This document shows positions 52,901 through 64,000 of a DNA stretch of 64,000 nucleotides, one piece after another. Numbering within the stretch: the first letter of the stretch is position 1; every line of letters starts with the position of its first letter. The position numbers and the translations under genes were made by a program. The DNA is from Psettodes erumei (taxonomy: Eukaryota; Chordata; Actinopteri; Pleuronectiformes; Psettodidae): assembly GCA_016785225.1 (NCBI GenBank), contig JAFBJZ010000375.1:954501-1018500 (forward strand). Direction: 5' to 3'. The notes under the pieces were generated by a model, which worked only from the letters and a program-made list of their open reading frames with translations, was not told the DNA's origin and made no database searches.

Positions 52901-55900
52901 GCAGCGGGACGAACGATTCGTAAGCAGGTCGGTTTGCACAGTACAGCTTAAAGGGAGCGACACGGGTCTGACGTTCACTCCTCACCTTGGTTGAGCTGCG
53001 ACGGCTCCGTCACCTGAACCCCGTTGACCGAACACTGAGCTCCACCGAGCGGCACCAGAGTCACTTTACCGTTCCGGTTCTCAAACATGCAGTGTTCGCT
53101 CTCCAGGTCCAGACCGTGCAGGACTTTGGGAGGAAAAGAAGATACAATGATCATTCTCATCACCTTCACTGGAACTGCACGTTTAAAGTTTTGTTGTGTT
53201 TAAACAATGTTTGACTGCACAGAAGGAGTTTAAATATGGAGCCACGTTCAGGTCCGACGTGACAGGACCTCCAATCTATCTTCTTGTTTCTTGGGTGTTG
53301 ATTTTCAGAAGTTTCTTATAAAGTATCACATGACCTCTGTATTTACATTCAGATGAAAACTCTGTTTTATTGCATGGTATGTAACAAACAAAAGATTCAT
53401 TCACTCACTGATGTCCTGCTCTGTGGATGCGTCCTCTCTGCCCACATATGTTTGTCCTTCCTGACAAAGGAATAAAGGAATACAGAGAAACTTCCATGGC
53501 TGTTTCGAGCTGGGGGGGGTTCATCCACATATCGGGTTAAGTGAGATAATCTAGATCACAATCCCAGCGGCATGCACCAGGCGCAGTGTTCCAGGCTGGT
53601 TTCTGACCTTCAGATGGTACAGGATGATGCCGGTGCTGAGGAGGTCGTCGTCGATGCCGATGAGGTGAGGCAGCTCAGAGTCCAGCACCACACCGATCCC
53701 CTCCTTCCTCAGGGCCAGAGTCTCCTCCTGCAGACACATGGTTTGTCCTTTCAGTGTTCAAGGATTTATTTCATTTCATCAAACTCCCAAGTGATTGACA
53801 ACAAAATGAAGAATCTTAACATTTAGAGGCCAACATCACCAAAAGCATGGACGACAGACAAACAAAGCTTTCTGACCTTGAGGATGTTCTGCGTCTCGTT
53901 CCATTTGTTGGTCCATTCTTTGGTCAGCTCCAGGACCTGCAAACACAAAAAGGTACAAATGAAGAGAGGACGACACACACACACACACACTCACACACAT
54001 AAAGCCACTTCACATCATGTGACCTCCAAGGAATGTCGATTAATGTGGATTAATAATACAACAATTCTTTGGATTTCACTGCCTTCTACTGCTTTAGTGA
54101 AAAAAGAAAATGATTGTGTCATCCATTTTGACTGTTTTCCCAAAGTCAGCATAATCATCCCTGGAGAATGATCTGTTAAAAAAAACATATCAAAGTGACA
54201 CCTTTACTGTTGGATGGACAGTGATTCAGTAGCTCCCCTGCTTTAGCGCAATGAACCTCACAGGTGGACGAGCCTTTGTGTTACTTTGCATTAACTTTGC
54301 ATTAAGCTCCACAGCCAGGAAGTGGAACACATATGAACGTCAGACTCACTCTGGCTTCGTTTTGGTGCAGTTTCTCCTCCATGCTCAGAGCAGTGGGTGA
54401 ATCCAGAAGGGCAATCTGACAAACAGACACAAACATGTGGGTCAGAAACACAGCGTCGCCCCTGTGGGCTTTCATTTCAAGTCCTTAAGCAACACTAACA
54501 ACTGACACTTCAGTGGGTTTTTACACAGAGCAGACACTAACTCCACCTCAGCATTTAGTGTGTTCTGCCCATGGTGGTTCACCTGGTTGCCCTGAACCAG
54601 CAGAGCCTTCAGCCGGGCGATTTCAGCCCGCAGTTCTCTGATCAGCCTGACGTTGGCGTCCTCGTTGATGGTCGGCTTGTTGATGATGTTCTTGGCACGG
54701 TTGGCGTAACGCAGAGTGCTGAGCGTCTCGCCATAGTTCACATCAGCAGGGGAAATGGCTGCGACATTAGAGTTACATTAAAATAATTTATGTGTGTGTT
54801 TTTTTAAACAACATTCAAATTGTCTGTATATAATCAAATGTTGGCTCCTCACTGGCGATCATTATGGTCTTGGAGTTGCCGCCCAGGCTGTCTTTCAGCA
54901 GCCACGTTAGCACAGAGTCTCTGTAGGGGACGAACACCGACTTCTTCTTCAGGTTGGTGTTCACGCCGTCCTGCGCCATGTCGGCTGTACAAACAGGAAA
55001 CACATCCTGCACAGTTAATGAACCATAAACCCCCCTGAGGCGAGTCAGAATTTTCACATCCGCCTAAAAACAACTTTAAGACTCCTGAGCACCTCTTTTG
55101 TTTTCTTATGTTGTGAGTGAAATCATTTTAATGTGCAACAAATCATCATCAGTTTGAATCTATTTTAAAAACACATAGAGTTAAAAACTCTTCGTCAGCC
55201 TCAAACCACGGTACGTGCTTCACCAGGTGAGCACTTCAACACGAGCCCGCAGACCTGCCTCTCCACCTAAAGCAAGTTCTCAAAGTCAAAGTAGTACAGT
55301 GCATGAAGAAGAGAGAGAGTGTGTTTCTGACCCAGAGCAGAGATGACGTTGCCCAGGGTGACCAGAGACTTGTTGATGTTTCCTCCTTCCTTCAGCCGGA
55401 CGCCGGTGGCTCCGGTGGCATCGGCCCGCTCGCTCCCAGCCAGGTCCACCAGGTGGATCTTACTGACTGTTTCACTGGGCATCTCTGCATCGAACTTGGC
55501 CTGACAGAGACATTGTACATGTTTACTTCATGCTCCCTTTCTACTGGAAATATTTTCTCATTGGTGTTCTTAAACCCAACGGATTATTAGAGTAAATACT
55601 GAGGCGTGTCAGTGGACCTGTGTGAAGTTGATGGTGAAGATGGCGTGGGAGCGGCTGCTGACGTCGTTCATGCCGGTGCTGGCTGTGGTGCGGTTGATGT
55701 TTCCAGCCTCCATCAGCTCCTCAACATCACTGTAGTTCTGCACCAGGTGTTTGGACAGATCTGGGAATGGGGGGGTTAGTAAACACCTATACACAGGCCT
55801 GTGGATACACACCACCTGATTTTGTTTAATTATCCTTTTAATTCCTCCTGGAGGTCCTGGAGCAAACCATCATTTGAATGAAAGTAAAATAAAAATGTGT

Positions 55901-58900
55901 GTGGCAGTTTTACCTTCGACATACGGCCCATCTTTTGGGTGCTCCCTGACTCTCAGGTTGTAGGTCTGAGTTGATTTCCTCCTCAGCAGGTCTCTCACCC
56001 TCTCGTTGTAGATCTCCAGGTAGCTGAATGCACAAATCCGAATTTCGCTATAAGAATAACAACTGAAAAGACTCTCATTCTTTTTGAATATGAACTCAAC
56101 GGTGCAGGTTGGAGACGCTGGTATCTGGTCCCACCTGACTTCTGTTCGAAACGAAGCTTCGTCCCATCGAGTCGCCTCTGAGATGCGGCTGAACAAACCC
56201 TCGCAGATCCTCGGGATCAGACCTGCATCACCCTGAGCAAGGAACACAAACTCAGCAAGACAGTGATGGCCCCAAAGTGTACTAAACTGCATTTGGATTT
56301 TATCAGAATAAAAGTGGCTGAAATGAGTGTTAACAGGACCATAGTGATCTGCTGCTTTGCCCCCAGCAGGGCAGATTATCACCCATCTTCAAGTCAAATG
56401 TCAGACACATGATCTCCAAACATTACATCCAGACGATTGCATCATCAAATCTGCCTCAATGTGCAGCATGGAAAACTTTGAAAATCATCTTGGGAATCAC
56501 ATTTTCTTTATGATTCTCTTGATTTTACAATTTAAGCTTTTTCTATTTGTTTTTTATATTTTGAAGCATAATAATCCGTCTACATTTTTTCTGTCCTCTC
56601 TCCTTGTCAAGTACTCTGTCAATACTGCTCGATTAGTAAAGTATATTTACACTGCATTCTCAGAAGGGTTACGGATCTGCCGCCTTGTCAGCAGTCAAGC
56701 TAATAATCCAGCTCACAGCCAATAAAATCAAATAAAATATCAAGTGGCTCCGCCCTGAGTCAAACTCACCCCCCCTCACCAGATTCAACACAAAAATCTA
56801 GGTTAAGAACAGACAAATCGCGACCTTTGACACCTCAAACTTGTCAGTCATTCACCAGGACTGAACCTGAGATCATGTGCTGTTTGTCCTGTCCTCGTTT
56901 TTTCTTGGGATTTAGAAAAGGCTGGGGTTATAATTTTCATTCGAAAATATAAAACAGGCTGGGAGTTATGAACAGATTTTCCTGAGCCAGAATACATGTG
57001 TTTGGATGAGACGGGGTCCAGCATGTTTTACATGGACACGCTCAGGAACACCACAGTGACTGCGTCATGTTGATACGGGTCTGCATGAGAACACAAGGTG
57101 CAGGGGAGATGACGTTTGATGCAATCATTAAACACAATTCAGGATGCTGTCTTCGGTTTTCCGGGGGGTTTGGACTCTTTCCTCCACACTTATCATCTGA
57201 AAACAAAGCAAGGTCAGCCGGAGCCTTCACTGACGACTTCAATGCTGCCGATGATCAATCAAAAGTGGATCGCACTTCATAAGTCACTGTGAATTCTCTC
57301 TTGATAAATCCATCTTGAATGTGACAGTTAAATAATAACGTGGAGCTTTGTCTCACCGGGTTTCCCATCATGGTGTAGGACTTCCCCGAGCCGGTCTGAC
57401 CGTAGGCGAAGACACAGGCGTTGTAGCCCTCAAACGCTGATTTCAGCACATCAGAGCCCAGATCTTTGAAAACCTGCACGTGAAACAGGAAAGTAGGTTG
57501 TTGCATGGCCTTCTGTTGACATGTGCGTAACATTGTGAAACATTTCCCTCCAGACTGATACACCCACATGACTCAGTGTGTCAGTATTGATGTTACAGAG
57601 CTGTAATATGATATGTCAGAGCTCATGATGAGCCGTGTTTACTCATAAACACACAGTCCGTCTGCTACAAGCTGCTCTGACTGAGAATGAGTTTAACAAA
57701 TCCTCCGCCCTCTGGTCCAAAATCCAAAGCTTTGTTTCACTAAAAGAACAGGAGAGGATTAACTGAGCGGCACTAAAAAAATAACCAGACTAACACTTTA
57801 AACCCTGGCTGTTATGTGTTGTGTTATGTGGTTCAAACACCATGTGGTTGGTCTGAAGAACTCGTCCACCCGAGTGAGTGAAATAGTTAAAAATGGTTTT
57901 GCAGATTGGAGTCAGTATCATTTGGGCTATAAACTCCTCTGCTCTTTCATCCTGCTGAGTGAGTGTCTGAGTGTGCTGTGACAGCACATGCTGTGACACT
58001 GTGTTTGTCAGTGAGACAGACCTTTTCCTGAGAGACAAATGTGGAGCTTTTACAGTCCGCGGAGTCGTAGGAGAAGTCGTACGTGAAGGTTTTGGTTCGG
58101 TCCCTCATCGTATCTCCTGCAATGCTATCAGGGATCTTAAGGGAACAGGAAAACAAACAGTAATGGACCCAAGTTAAACTCAAATAATGTTAAGATCATT
58201 TTTACATTTTTACAACCCATGTGAATGAGAAGCTTTTCATTCAAATATAACCTTCAGGTTGGTGATGGAGGTTTTGGTTCCTTCCATCTTGATGATGCAT
58301 TTTGCAGTCAGGTCCTTCTCCCTGTAAAACACAAACAGCCAACACCATGACCATGAAAGAAATTTAGCATCTTTGACATTTCATTTTACAGGTTCCCAGC
58401 ATTAAACAACTAGTCAAGTAATTGGCTGATCATTTCATCTCTTAACATAAATTTTCATCTGGACAAGGACACCAACAGACACGTGCAGTTGAAGAGTTCA
58501 GTTGTAAAAATTGAGAAAATTAGTAAAATCTTCTATCAATATTCACATAAAATCCACATGACTGAACAACATAAGTAAAACACAGGAGGAAGTTCTGTGC
58601 AGGAAGTTTCAGAAAGTCAGATTTCACCAGTTCTGTATGAGCGTTGTGTTCAATGGGTCATAAAAGTGTCTGTTATCACAGGGCAACACACTGAGTGTAC
58701 ATATTATGTAATAGTGTGCTCTAATTGAGAGCTTCTTATATAATGGAGGTTTGGGTTAACACTGACGCATGAGGACTCTACAGAGTTTATTTACTTTATT
58801 TCAGAGTTACAAAAGTCTGCATAATTTCTACACCATTTAATAGAATAATTGTTTCATTAAGGCTTTGATGAATGAAATGTTTCATTGCAAAATTTCTGTT

Positions 58901-59561
58901 TTAATCCAGTCAACAGTCACAAGTCATAGATATGAAGCTGGCTGAAATCACTGACCAGGATGCTGACACACTGACCTTGAAAAATTACTGAAATATATCA
59001 TCAGTAGCAGATCAGTATATTGTTTTATTGATTAATTTGCTCCAGCTCTAAATGATACTGATATAAACAAAAAACAAAAGTCAGTCAGGAAGCTTAAGAC
59101 TTAAAAATACAAACTAATTTTTGGACTGAAGACTGAAGACTGGTGGAAATAATAGCATGATTTGATATTTGTGATGCTAATCACAGTCGGTGTGTCCTCT
59201 TTCATCTCAGCAGAAACGCATCTGCAGCAGATCGACCTCTCAGGCGCAGATGTTGTCAGTCAAGCGTTTGAATCACTGGATCTGGCATTAATCCAAACGG
59301 CTGAACCGAACACTCACTTCAAATCACTTTATTTGACTGTGGTAATAACCTGTGGGTTGTTTAAAGGTGTGAAACCGCGTTTGAGTCAGACTAAACCAGC
59401 CAGGTCACATCTGTATGAGCCTGTTAGCTTCACACAATAAAACACTCTCGCGTTATAACTGTATTCAGACCGATTTGTGATCGAATATTTATAGTCTTCA
59501 CGTCCTGAACTTACCGCCTGTTCATGGGCCTGACCCGGACGGCAACCCGAACCGATGCCAT
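43952..59561 (-). CDS. kif16b: Kinesin-like protein KIF16B, PX-domain isoform
   Basis: Plus-end motor that carries early endosomes through PI3P binding. Minus-strand exons: 59561-59515, 58321-58252, 58135-58022, 57473-57357, 56232-56135, 56023-55914, 55760-55618, 55500-55332, 54984-54853, 54758-54583, 54415-54350, 53936-53877, 53727-53608, 53460-53409, 53123-52986, 52893-52811, 52723-52635, 51556-51503, 51334-49997, 49820-49662, 49460-49355, 49100-49053, 48743-48696, 44916-44794, 44659-44570, 44484-44401, 44314-43952. All join in phase: 1398 aa. Motor domain: P-loop GQTGSGKSYT, switch I NDVSSRSH, switch II LVDLAGSE, neck YANRAKNIINKP. An FHA-type region follows (TYVGREDASTEQDI, LHGLDLESEHC). 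One 1.3-kb exon encodes the long Glu/Arg coiled coil. The PX domain (ISIPRYLLRGQGKDEHFEFE, FRRYSRFREMH, FPPKKLFGN) keeps the basic residues that bind PI3P. A Ser-rich tail follows. Confidence 0.95.
45111..45116 (-). terminator. Second candidate polyA signal for the alternative kif16b end
   Basis: AATAAA on the minus strand, between the alternative terminal exon and the first PX exon, about 660 bases past the alternative stop. Confidence 0.45.
45549..45554 (-). terminator. Candidate polyA signal for the alternative kif16b terminal exon
   Basis: AATAAA on the minus strand, 221 bases after the stop at 45775 and well before the PX exons begin at 44916. It would allow transcripts to end inside what is otherwise an intron. 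Confidence 0.6.
45775..47757 (-). CDS. kif16b: Alternative terminal exon of kif16b, 660 codons, PX-less tail
   Basis: One uninterrupted frame lies between the exon at 48696 and the PX exons. Its 5' border is a strong acceptor: the minus strand reads a C/T tract, then CATACAG, with the exon starting at 47757. The preceding exon ends in phase 0 and this one opens in phase 0 (SAGRLWSSFLL), so splicing gives a protein of about 1839 aa without PX. The first 350 residues are polar and acidic. The last 300 look globular, with two segments of alternating hydrophobic strands each closed by a helix (around SEKDITVVRAGTG, HVRLMG, VFTHSKELTQELCKALLKVL; then FLLTDTHVALLREDGVFHP, CMVVDIVFTAD, SEAVILINHLC). 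This resembles tandem PH-like folds of the nischarin/STK11IP kind; that homology is inference. A stand-alone intronless gene starting at the Met at 47838 is the alternative, but the acceptor, phase and lack of a promoter favour splicing. Confidence 0.72.
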   Translation of the reverse strand, partial: SAGRLWSSFLLATDLEANSPSKFEEDASEEPGNIHLKLLREEKVEPTAEVLIGKEELYKDEGKNTRWQGGVMIPQSKVGGAACEPVDHFESFCVNSANTTNDRFDENKNVSDTRRNHASCCVPDDVKVEARTKEMLGNGHPHSMWSQVKHHTCDPGIAEETELSGDQSSKLQNSVNDFVTSKQKSRESVIGHIKQETDAEAGKVAANRNYSLGYFAGKLSDAYKDAGRRLQGTRDIIRNVGVGEMKVALSQYVTTMSKELPLISRLQLKPQPEPCRDVENKVRLVDLSKDGIFRCSQNTGSSKDVLGWAVGSVMSFKNTSPEVFHQRLVELPPALSQLQTFSTPEMLEKLESLFPQMQVSKLRSIFWLNTANSKQPIPKPGCLLLSEKDITVVRAGTGSEETVAVFHYFNLLEMKKVQISLAGQHVRLMGCAEDAVLAVFTHSKELTQELCKALLKVLAPEKFHEKTTSHPLLSDDLMVLSLDWTSNVPDIILDCGLQVTSRFKRVLADLLYIVHGNMDGPGKPSLANVCPLLYTSVKVKNSTRAHQDAIFQFLLTDTHVALLREDGVFHPVPRGSSLVPIQPQFQGLELRKRSDIRCLLLKQKDYCMVVDIVFTADKPQTDEQKAESRLRSAEVASTSSWKLCFGCPSEAVILINHLCT
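53972..53998. repeat. Short (CA)n tract in kif16b intron
   Basis: Impure CA dinucleotide run of about 26 bases, beginning about 35 bases upstream (coding strand) of the exon at 53936-53877. Confidence 0.85.
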
Positions 59562-60074
59562 CGCACATCCCGCTGTTGTCCGCCCAGTGCAGTCCGGTCT
59601 GTCCGCCTCACGGTGAGCGATGCTGCCTTATTACAACTGGTCAGCTAACGGGCTAACTAGCTAGCGTGAACAGCAGTTACTGATAAAAGGGCCAAAAGTC
59701 GCGGAGATAAGAGCGCGACTGCACAGGACATGCACAAAATGAAGAAACCTTACAAAATGAACAGTGGGGCAGGAGGTGGGGGTGTCACCTCCACCTCCTC
59801 AGACCGATGTTATCGTGGTCCAGTGATGCCGCGTCGCTGTCCCGGTGTGAACCGGGTCTTCTGCATGTTTACTATGGGACAGCCGCTAGCTATCCTGCTG
59901 TTGGCTTCTGAGCTAGCCCTCACGTGACAGAGAGACACGTCAGCTGATATAAACATTACACACCTGTATGGTGGGCAGGAGCACAGTCTGGGCTGAACAG
60001 GTGGAGATACAGTATAATGGATCATAAACATAAACACAAACATACATTTACGTACATTTTGACATTTCTTCAGG

Positions 60075-60240
60075 CCAGTGGTGGAATGAGTCACTTAAGT
60101 ACTGCAGAGTAGAGTATTTCTACTCTCCACTACATTTCAGAGGATAATATTTCAGTTTGTACTGCACAATATCAGCAGTTATTTACTAGTTATGTTTTTA
60201 CATAAAAGTAGTCCTGGTAGCTTGTATAATTCAATACATT
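60075..60240 (+). mobile_element. Diverged copy of a dispersed fish repeat
   Basis: The segment opens with cagtggtggaatgagtcactt and continues with acttaagtactgcag and ctccactacatttcagagg, matching the order of motifs in a very common teleost non-autonomous element (CAGTGGTGGAA...ACTCCACTACATTT). Recognition is from memory; borders and class are uncertain. Confidence 0.5.
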
Positions 60241-61164
60241 TGTAAATCACCAAAAGTGAAACTTAAGAACATATTTAAGAAGTATTTTTTTCGAGCCTAA
60301 CTTCAAATAAAATTGAGAATTTAAATGTTCACCTCCTGACCTGCAGCCGGCGCTGCAGGACAAACGGTGTTAAAGCGGCCGCTTGTGTTTCCGGTGTCAG
60401 GCGCGCTGCGTGTTTCCTGTTGTATATGAGCGGTGTGTTTGGAAAGGAGGTGAGCTTCATGTTCAATTTAGCTTTTTCTTTTACGCTCCTACCTGGAGTT
60501 TGACTCCGGATGAGAAGCACATGTGATGATCATACGTATGACTTGTTGTGTTCGTGTACAGGAAGCTGTTGTAAGAAGCTCCCGTTACGTTTATCTTGGA
60601 AGCTAACTGCCGCTAAGCTAACAGTATGAATGAACGTAACCAACGGAAAGCCAACGCATGCTAGCATTAGCTTCAGCTGAGCCACCGACGTTTTTATTAT
60701 TGTCACAGACGTGTCTAAAACGGTTGGTGTCCTGACACCCCCTGAAACAGAAGTGCTGAAATTGAAAGCTCTTCTGTCGTGTTGTAGTTTTGCCGCCGAT
60801 TCTGACACAACGAAGCTGTGAAAAGAGCTGCATTCTTACAAAATAAGAGTGGTCACAATAAAGGATAAGTGGATTGTAGTGATACAGGTGTTCTCAACAT
60901 AATAATCAGCCTTTCATCCTGTTTAAATGGAGAAAAGTCCTCATTGTACTGTTTGGTAATCTTGTATAGCTTCATAAATGAAATGGATTTGATCAAACTG
61001 AACGTCTATGAAAAGAGATGAAACCTGGAGCCGTTTGCTCAGGAAGGTTTTGGCCAAATTTCCAGCTGTGAAATGCAGATGTCTCATTAAGAGCTGCAGA
61101 AAGAGTTTGAAGGCAACAGTTTGAGGGTCCCAATATTTTTCATCCATGCTATTTCCATTTGTTT

Positions 61165-61189
61165 TATATATATATATATATATATATAA
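61165..61189. repeat. (TA)n microsatellite
   Basis: About 12 TA units followed by AT-rich sequence, in the presumed first intron of snrpb2. Confidence 0.95.
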
Positions 61190-61421
61190 TTTTTATTTTA
61201 TTTTTATATATAATACATCAGTAATCAAAAACGACATCTGATCTGTTAAATATGGAGCAGAGAATAGTGGAGGTTGTCACTTTTAACTCATTCCACATCT
61301 GAAAGTGACCTGAAACATCAGTTAAAGTGTGAAACTATTTGATAAACTTTGTTAAACTTAGACTGAATTGAAATGATGTGGAACTTAGACCTTCTCTGTT
61401 GTTGTCTCCTCAGCCTCCAAC

Positions 61422-64000
61422 ATGGATATCCGACCAAACCACACCATTTACATCAATAACATTAATGACAAAGTCAAGAAAGAAGGTAAGTGTGTGTTGG
61501 AAAGTGAATATTTTGGGGATTGGTGATGTAGTTTGGACAAAAAAAGAAGACTGCCATCTATGTTTTGTGGTATATTCTCATAACTAATTCTTTCATCATG
61601 GCTGATTCATTAACAGTGGAAAACAAATTAGTTCCAGCACTACAGGAGCTGCATCGCTGTCGTGAACAATAAGGCACCCGTTTTGTTTTAACTCCCCCTT
61701 TCTCGTCTTCATGCTGCAGAACTGAAGCGCTCGCTCTACGCGCTCTTCTCCCAGTTTGGTCAGATCATTGACATTGTGGCCCTAAAGACTATGAAAATGA
61801 GGGGCCAGGCCTTTGTTGTCTTCAAAGAGCTCGCCGCCGCCACCAACGCTCTGCGGCAGCTACAAGGCTTCCCCTTCTACAACAAGCCCATGGTAGGCTG
61901 ATAATAATGACCATGCACCTATGCTGGCCTGACAACAGTCAGCTGGACATTTAGATTAAAAGGTGAAATAAAAAATATAACTGGTCAGTATCATTAACAT
62001 TCCTTGTTAATCATGTCCTATTTGTTTTCCAGAGAATACAGTACGCAAAGACCGACTCTGAGGTCATATCCAAGGTGAAGGGCACGTACGGCGACAAGGA
62101 GAAGAAGAAGGAGAAGAAGAAGAAAGCTCAGGAGCCAGCAATGAATGTCACAAAGAAACCAGCACTGGTGAGTGACTTCCTTTAAGTGGCTTTAACTGAT
62201 GTTTCACACTCACAATTTATCAAATGATGCTCTGAAAATAAAGTGATGAATTTAAATTTAAAAAGTCCACCAGTCGTCTCCTTGCCACGAGACAACACTG
62301 CCTTCTCCTTAGCTGAGAACTGATGAAGCGTGGATCAATGAACTTATGCACTGTTGTCATTAAACAGTAAGATTGATGGCTGTAATAAAAACAGGGAAAC
62401 AAGAAAAGAAACCCAAGGAAATATTTCCCACAACCCCATTACTTCTTATGATTTGTGTTGTTTTTATAGGTGTATGCCAATGTAAATATCTCAGTGAGCT
62501 GAAGCGAGGGGTGGGGGGCAGGGTGGGGTAATAAATCAAGAAAAACTTACAATCTCTCCCTCATCAGCACACACTCGGCACCTCTCTCTGGGTCCCTGGT
62601 AGGAAATTGATTGGAGGTGGAGAAGATTGAGAGGCAGAGCTGTGATCTGATGTTCCTCTGAAATAACATCCTGATGAGCAGAGGAACTTACAGCAGCAAA
62701 CTTACTTTGCTGTACTTTATGAGAAATATGTTTCCAGTTGGTGGTTCTTGAACTTAATGGGTGCACTATAAAGATCCTTCTTACACTTAATCTACACTTG
62801 AACTGATAATGTAACCCAACAAGTCTCAGGTTTCTTCAAGATGATTTTCAGCATGGTGACAAACAATATCTGTCTTGTTTAATTGAGAATATGCATATTT
62901 ATACTTTAAAAAAAAAAGGAATAAGTATAACCTCTATAGATATATAATTGTTTAGACCAGCGATACTGCTCCTGTGTTCTTGGTAAACTTTGTTGTAAAA
63001 GTGTACAGAATGAAAGCAACATGTCTGTGTTTCTCTTGTAGGGATCAGCGCCACCTGTGCACTCTCCTGTAGTACAGGTAAGGTAACAGCCTCAGTCTGT
63101 CAGGCATTCAAACACTGCAGCAGCATTTAGTTTAAGAGAACAGTGATGGTGTAAGAGAGGTCATCTATGACAAGACTACAACACAGTCCTGAGATCCCTC
63201 CCGGGGGCAGCTTAACACCAACACAACACACCGTGACTATGTGCGACCCTAACGACTGTCAAATGTTAAGGCCTTTCAGATGACATGTGGAATGTCTTCA
63301 AGAACCTCAAACAATTCCAGGGTCCTGTTGCCATGGTATTTCCACTTAGAAAATATTATGGTAACTGAATGATCGTAAATCTTCATCCTAACAGACCGGT
63401 GTGTAGGATTTAGAGGTGAGGATGCATATTAACCCTCCCCTTCCAGGTGTGTTGGAGAACCTGCTGGGCCTTCAGGTCACATTAAAACACAAAGTGTTTG
63501 GTTTGTCTGTTCTGGGCTACTGTAGAAACAACATGGTGGATTCTGATGTAGGTATGATGGGCTGAAAAACATATTTATGAATATTTTTTACATGTCTGAG
63601 AATAGATCCTACACACTGGTCCTTTTAACCTCATGAAGTCACAAGACTCACCAGAGGCAATTATTTCCTGCTCTTCCAGATTCACAAAGATTATCAAATA
63701 GATTTCCGTGCTATTATTTTTCTAATTGTTTTGTCTGGGTGGGACAGAACTAATCAGGGTCTCTGTTGTCTTCTCAGGTTCCAGACAACCCACCAAACTA
63801 CATCCTGTTCCTCAGTAACCTGCCGGAGGAGACCAATGAGATGATGCTGTCCATGTTGTTTAACCAGTGAGTGCTGAGTTCACCGTTGGTACGAAATAAT
63901 AATGTTTTTTTTACACAGAGTTGGTAGGAAACTTAGACGTTGTGGTTTTTTTGTGGCAGGTTTCCTGGTTTCAAAGAGGTGCGGCTTGTCCCGGGGAAAC
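61422..64000 (+). CDS. snrpb2: U2 snRNP protein B'', 3'-partial
   Basis: Binds stem-loop IV of U2 snRNA together with U2-A' in the spliceosome. Exons: 61422-61485, 61720-61892, 62033-62167, 63042-63077, 63778-63866, 63960-64000 and beyond the window. The first RRM is complete, with RNP2 IYINNI and RNP1 RGQAFVVF; LQGFPFYNKPMRIQYAKTDS follows. A lysine-rich linker (DKEKKKEKKKKAQEP) and a short Pro/Val linker lead to the second RRM, of which NYILFLSNLPEETNEMMLSM and FPGFKEVRLVPGK are visible. MDIRPNHTIYINN at the start is diagnostic of U2-B'' versus U1A (SNRPA). In human, SNRPB2 is the direct neighbour of KIF16B on 20p12, the same arrangement as here. Confidence 0.96.
63391..63626. mobile_element. 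MITE with terminal inverted repeats in snrpb2 intron
   Basis: About 235 bp bounded by gaccggtgtgtaggatt on the left and atcctacacactggtccttt on the right, which are inverted copies with one or two mismatches. The inside holds gtgttggagaacct, ggccttcaggt and gtttggtttgtctgttctgg, then ctactgtagaaac, which I recognise from an abundant non-autonomous element of perch-like fishes. No coding capacity. A target-site duplication is not clear. Confidence 0.75.

Larger units (their letters stand above)
59562..61421. promoter_or_regulatory. Divergent promoter region, kif16b / snrpb2
   Basis: The two start codons face away from each other across 1.86 kb, as they do in human 20p12. A CACGTGAC E-box is at 59931-59938. 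A likely non-coding first exon of snrpb2 ends at about 60447, where ggaaaggag is followed by gtgagc; the acceptor of the first coding exon is at 61411-61413. No other coding exon is supported. Confidence 0.5.

Noticed and set aside
59730..59927. Small plus-strand frame in the kif16b/snrpb2 divergent region
   Set aside because: 65 codons, no homologue, no conserved splice context; most likely 5' flank or UTR.

Overview
This is nuclear DNA from a ray-finned fish, probably a spiny-rayed (acanthomorph) teleost. The evidence is spliced genes with vertebrate orthologues, short introns with GT-AG borders, many long (CA)n/(TG)n microsatellites, and a MITE of a type I recognise from perch-like fishes. 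There are no prokaryotic features. Genes were assembled by hand from splice sites and recalled protein families; no search was run.

Layout, left to right. 1-3551 is intron upstream of the first visible striatin exon. strn (+, 3552-13764) is 5'-truncated by the window edge and has a long 3' UTR. btbd3 (+, 17281-19494) is a BTB-BACK-PHR protein. acaa1 (+, 22673-25420) is peroxisomal thiolase with an N-terminal PTS2. esf1 (-, 26961-31223) is a nucleolar pre-rRNA processing factor and lies head-to-head with ndufaf5 (+, 32274-36226), a complex I assembly factor. Next is an unnamed single-V-domain membrane receptor (+, 36588-38281) with one ITIM and one ITSM. gas8/drc4 (+, 39171-42447) is a motile-cilium gene with a near-perfect X-box in its promoter. 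kif16b (-, 43952-59561) is an endosomal kinesin with a PX domain. snrpb2 (+, 61422-end) is spliceosomal U2-B'' and runs off the right edge, divergent from kif16b.

btbd3, esf1, ndufaf5, kif16b and snrpb2 all lie on human 20p12, so this is a conserved vertebrate block. strn, acaa1, gas8 and the receptor are on other human chromosomes or lack an orthologue I recognise, and are interleaved with it. The genes do not form one pathway.

The points most worth a second look are three. First, a 660-codon in-phase alternative terminal exon inside kif16b, with its own polyA signals, would replace the PX domain by a tail with two PH-like stretches. Second, the orphan ITIM/ITSM receptor has its whole ectodomain, membrane segment and tail in one exon. 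Third, ndufaf5 has an eroded SAM-binding glycine motif.
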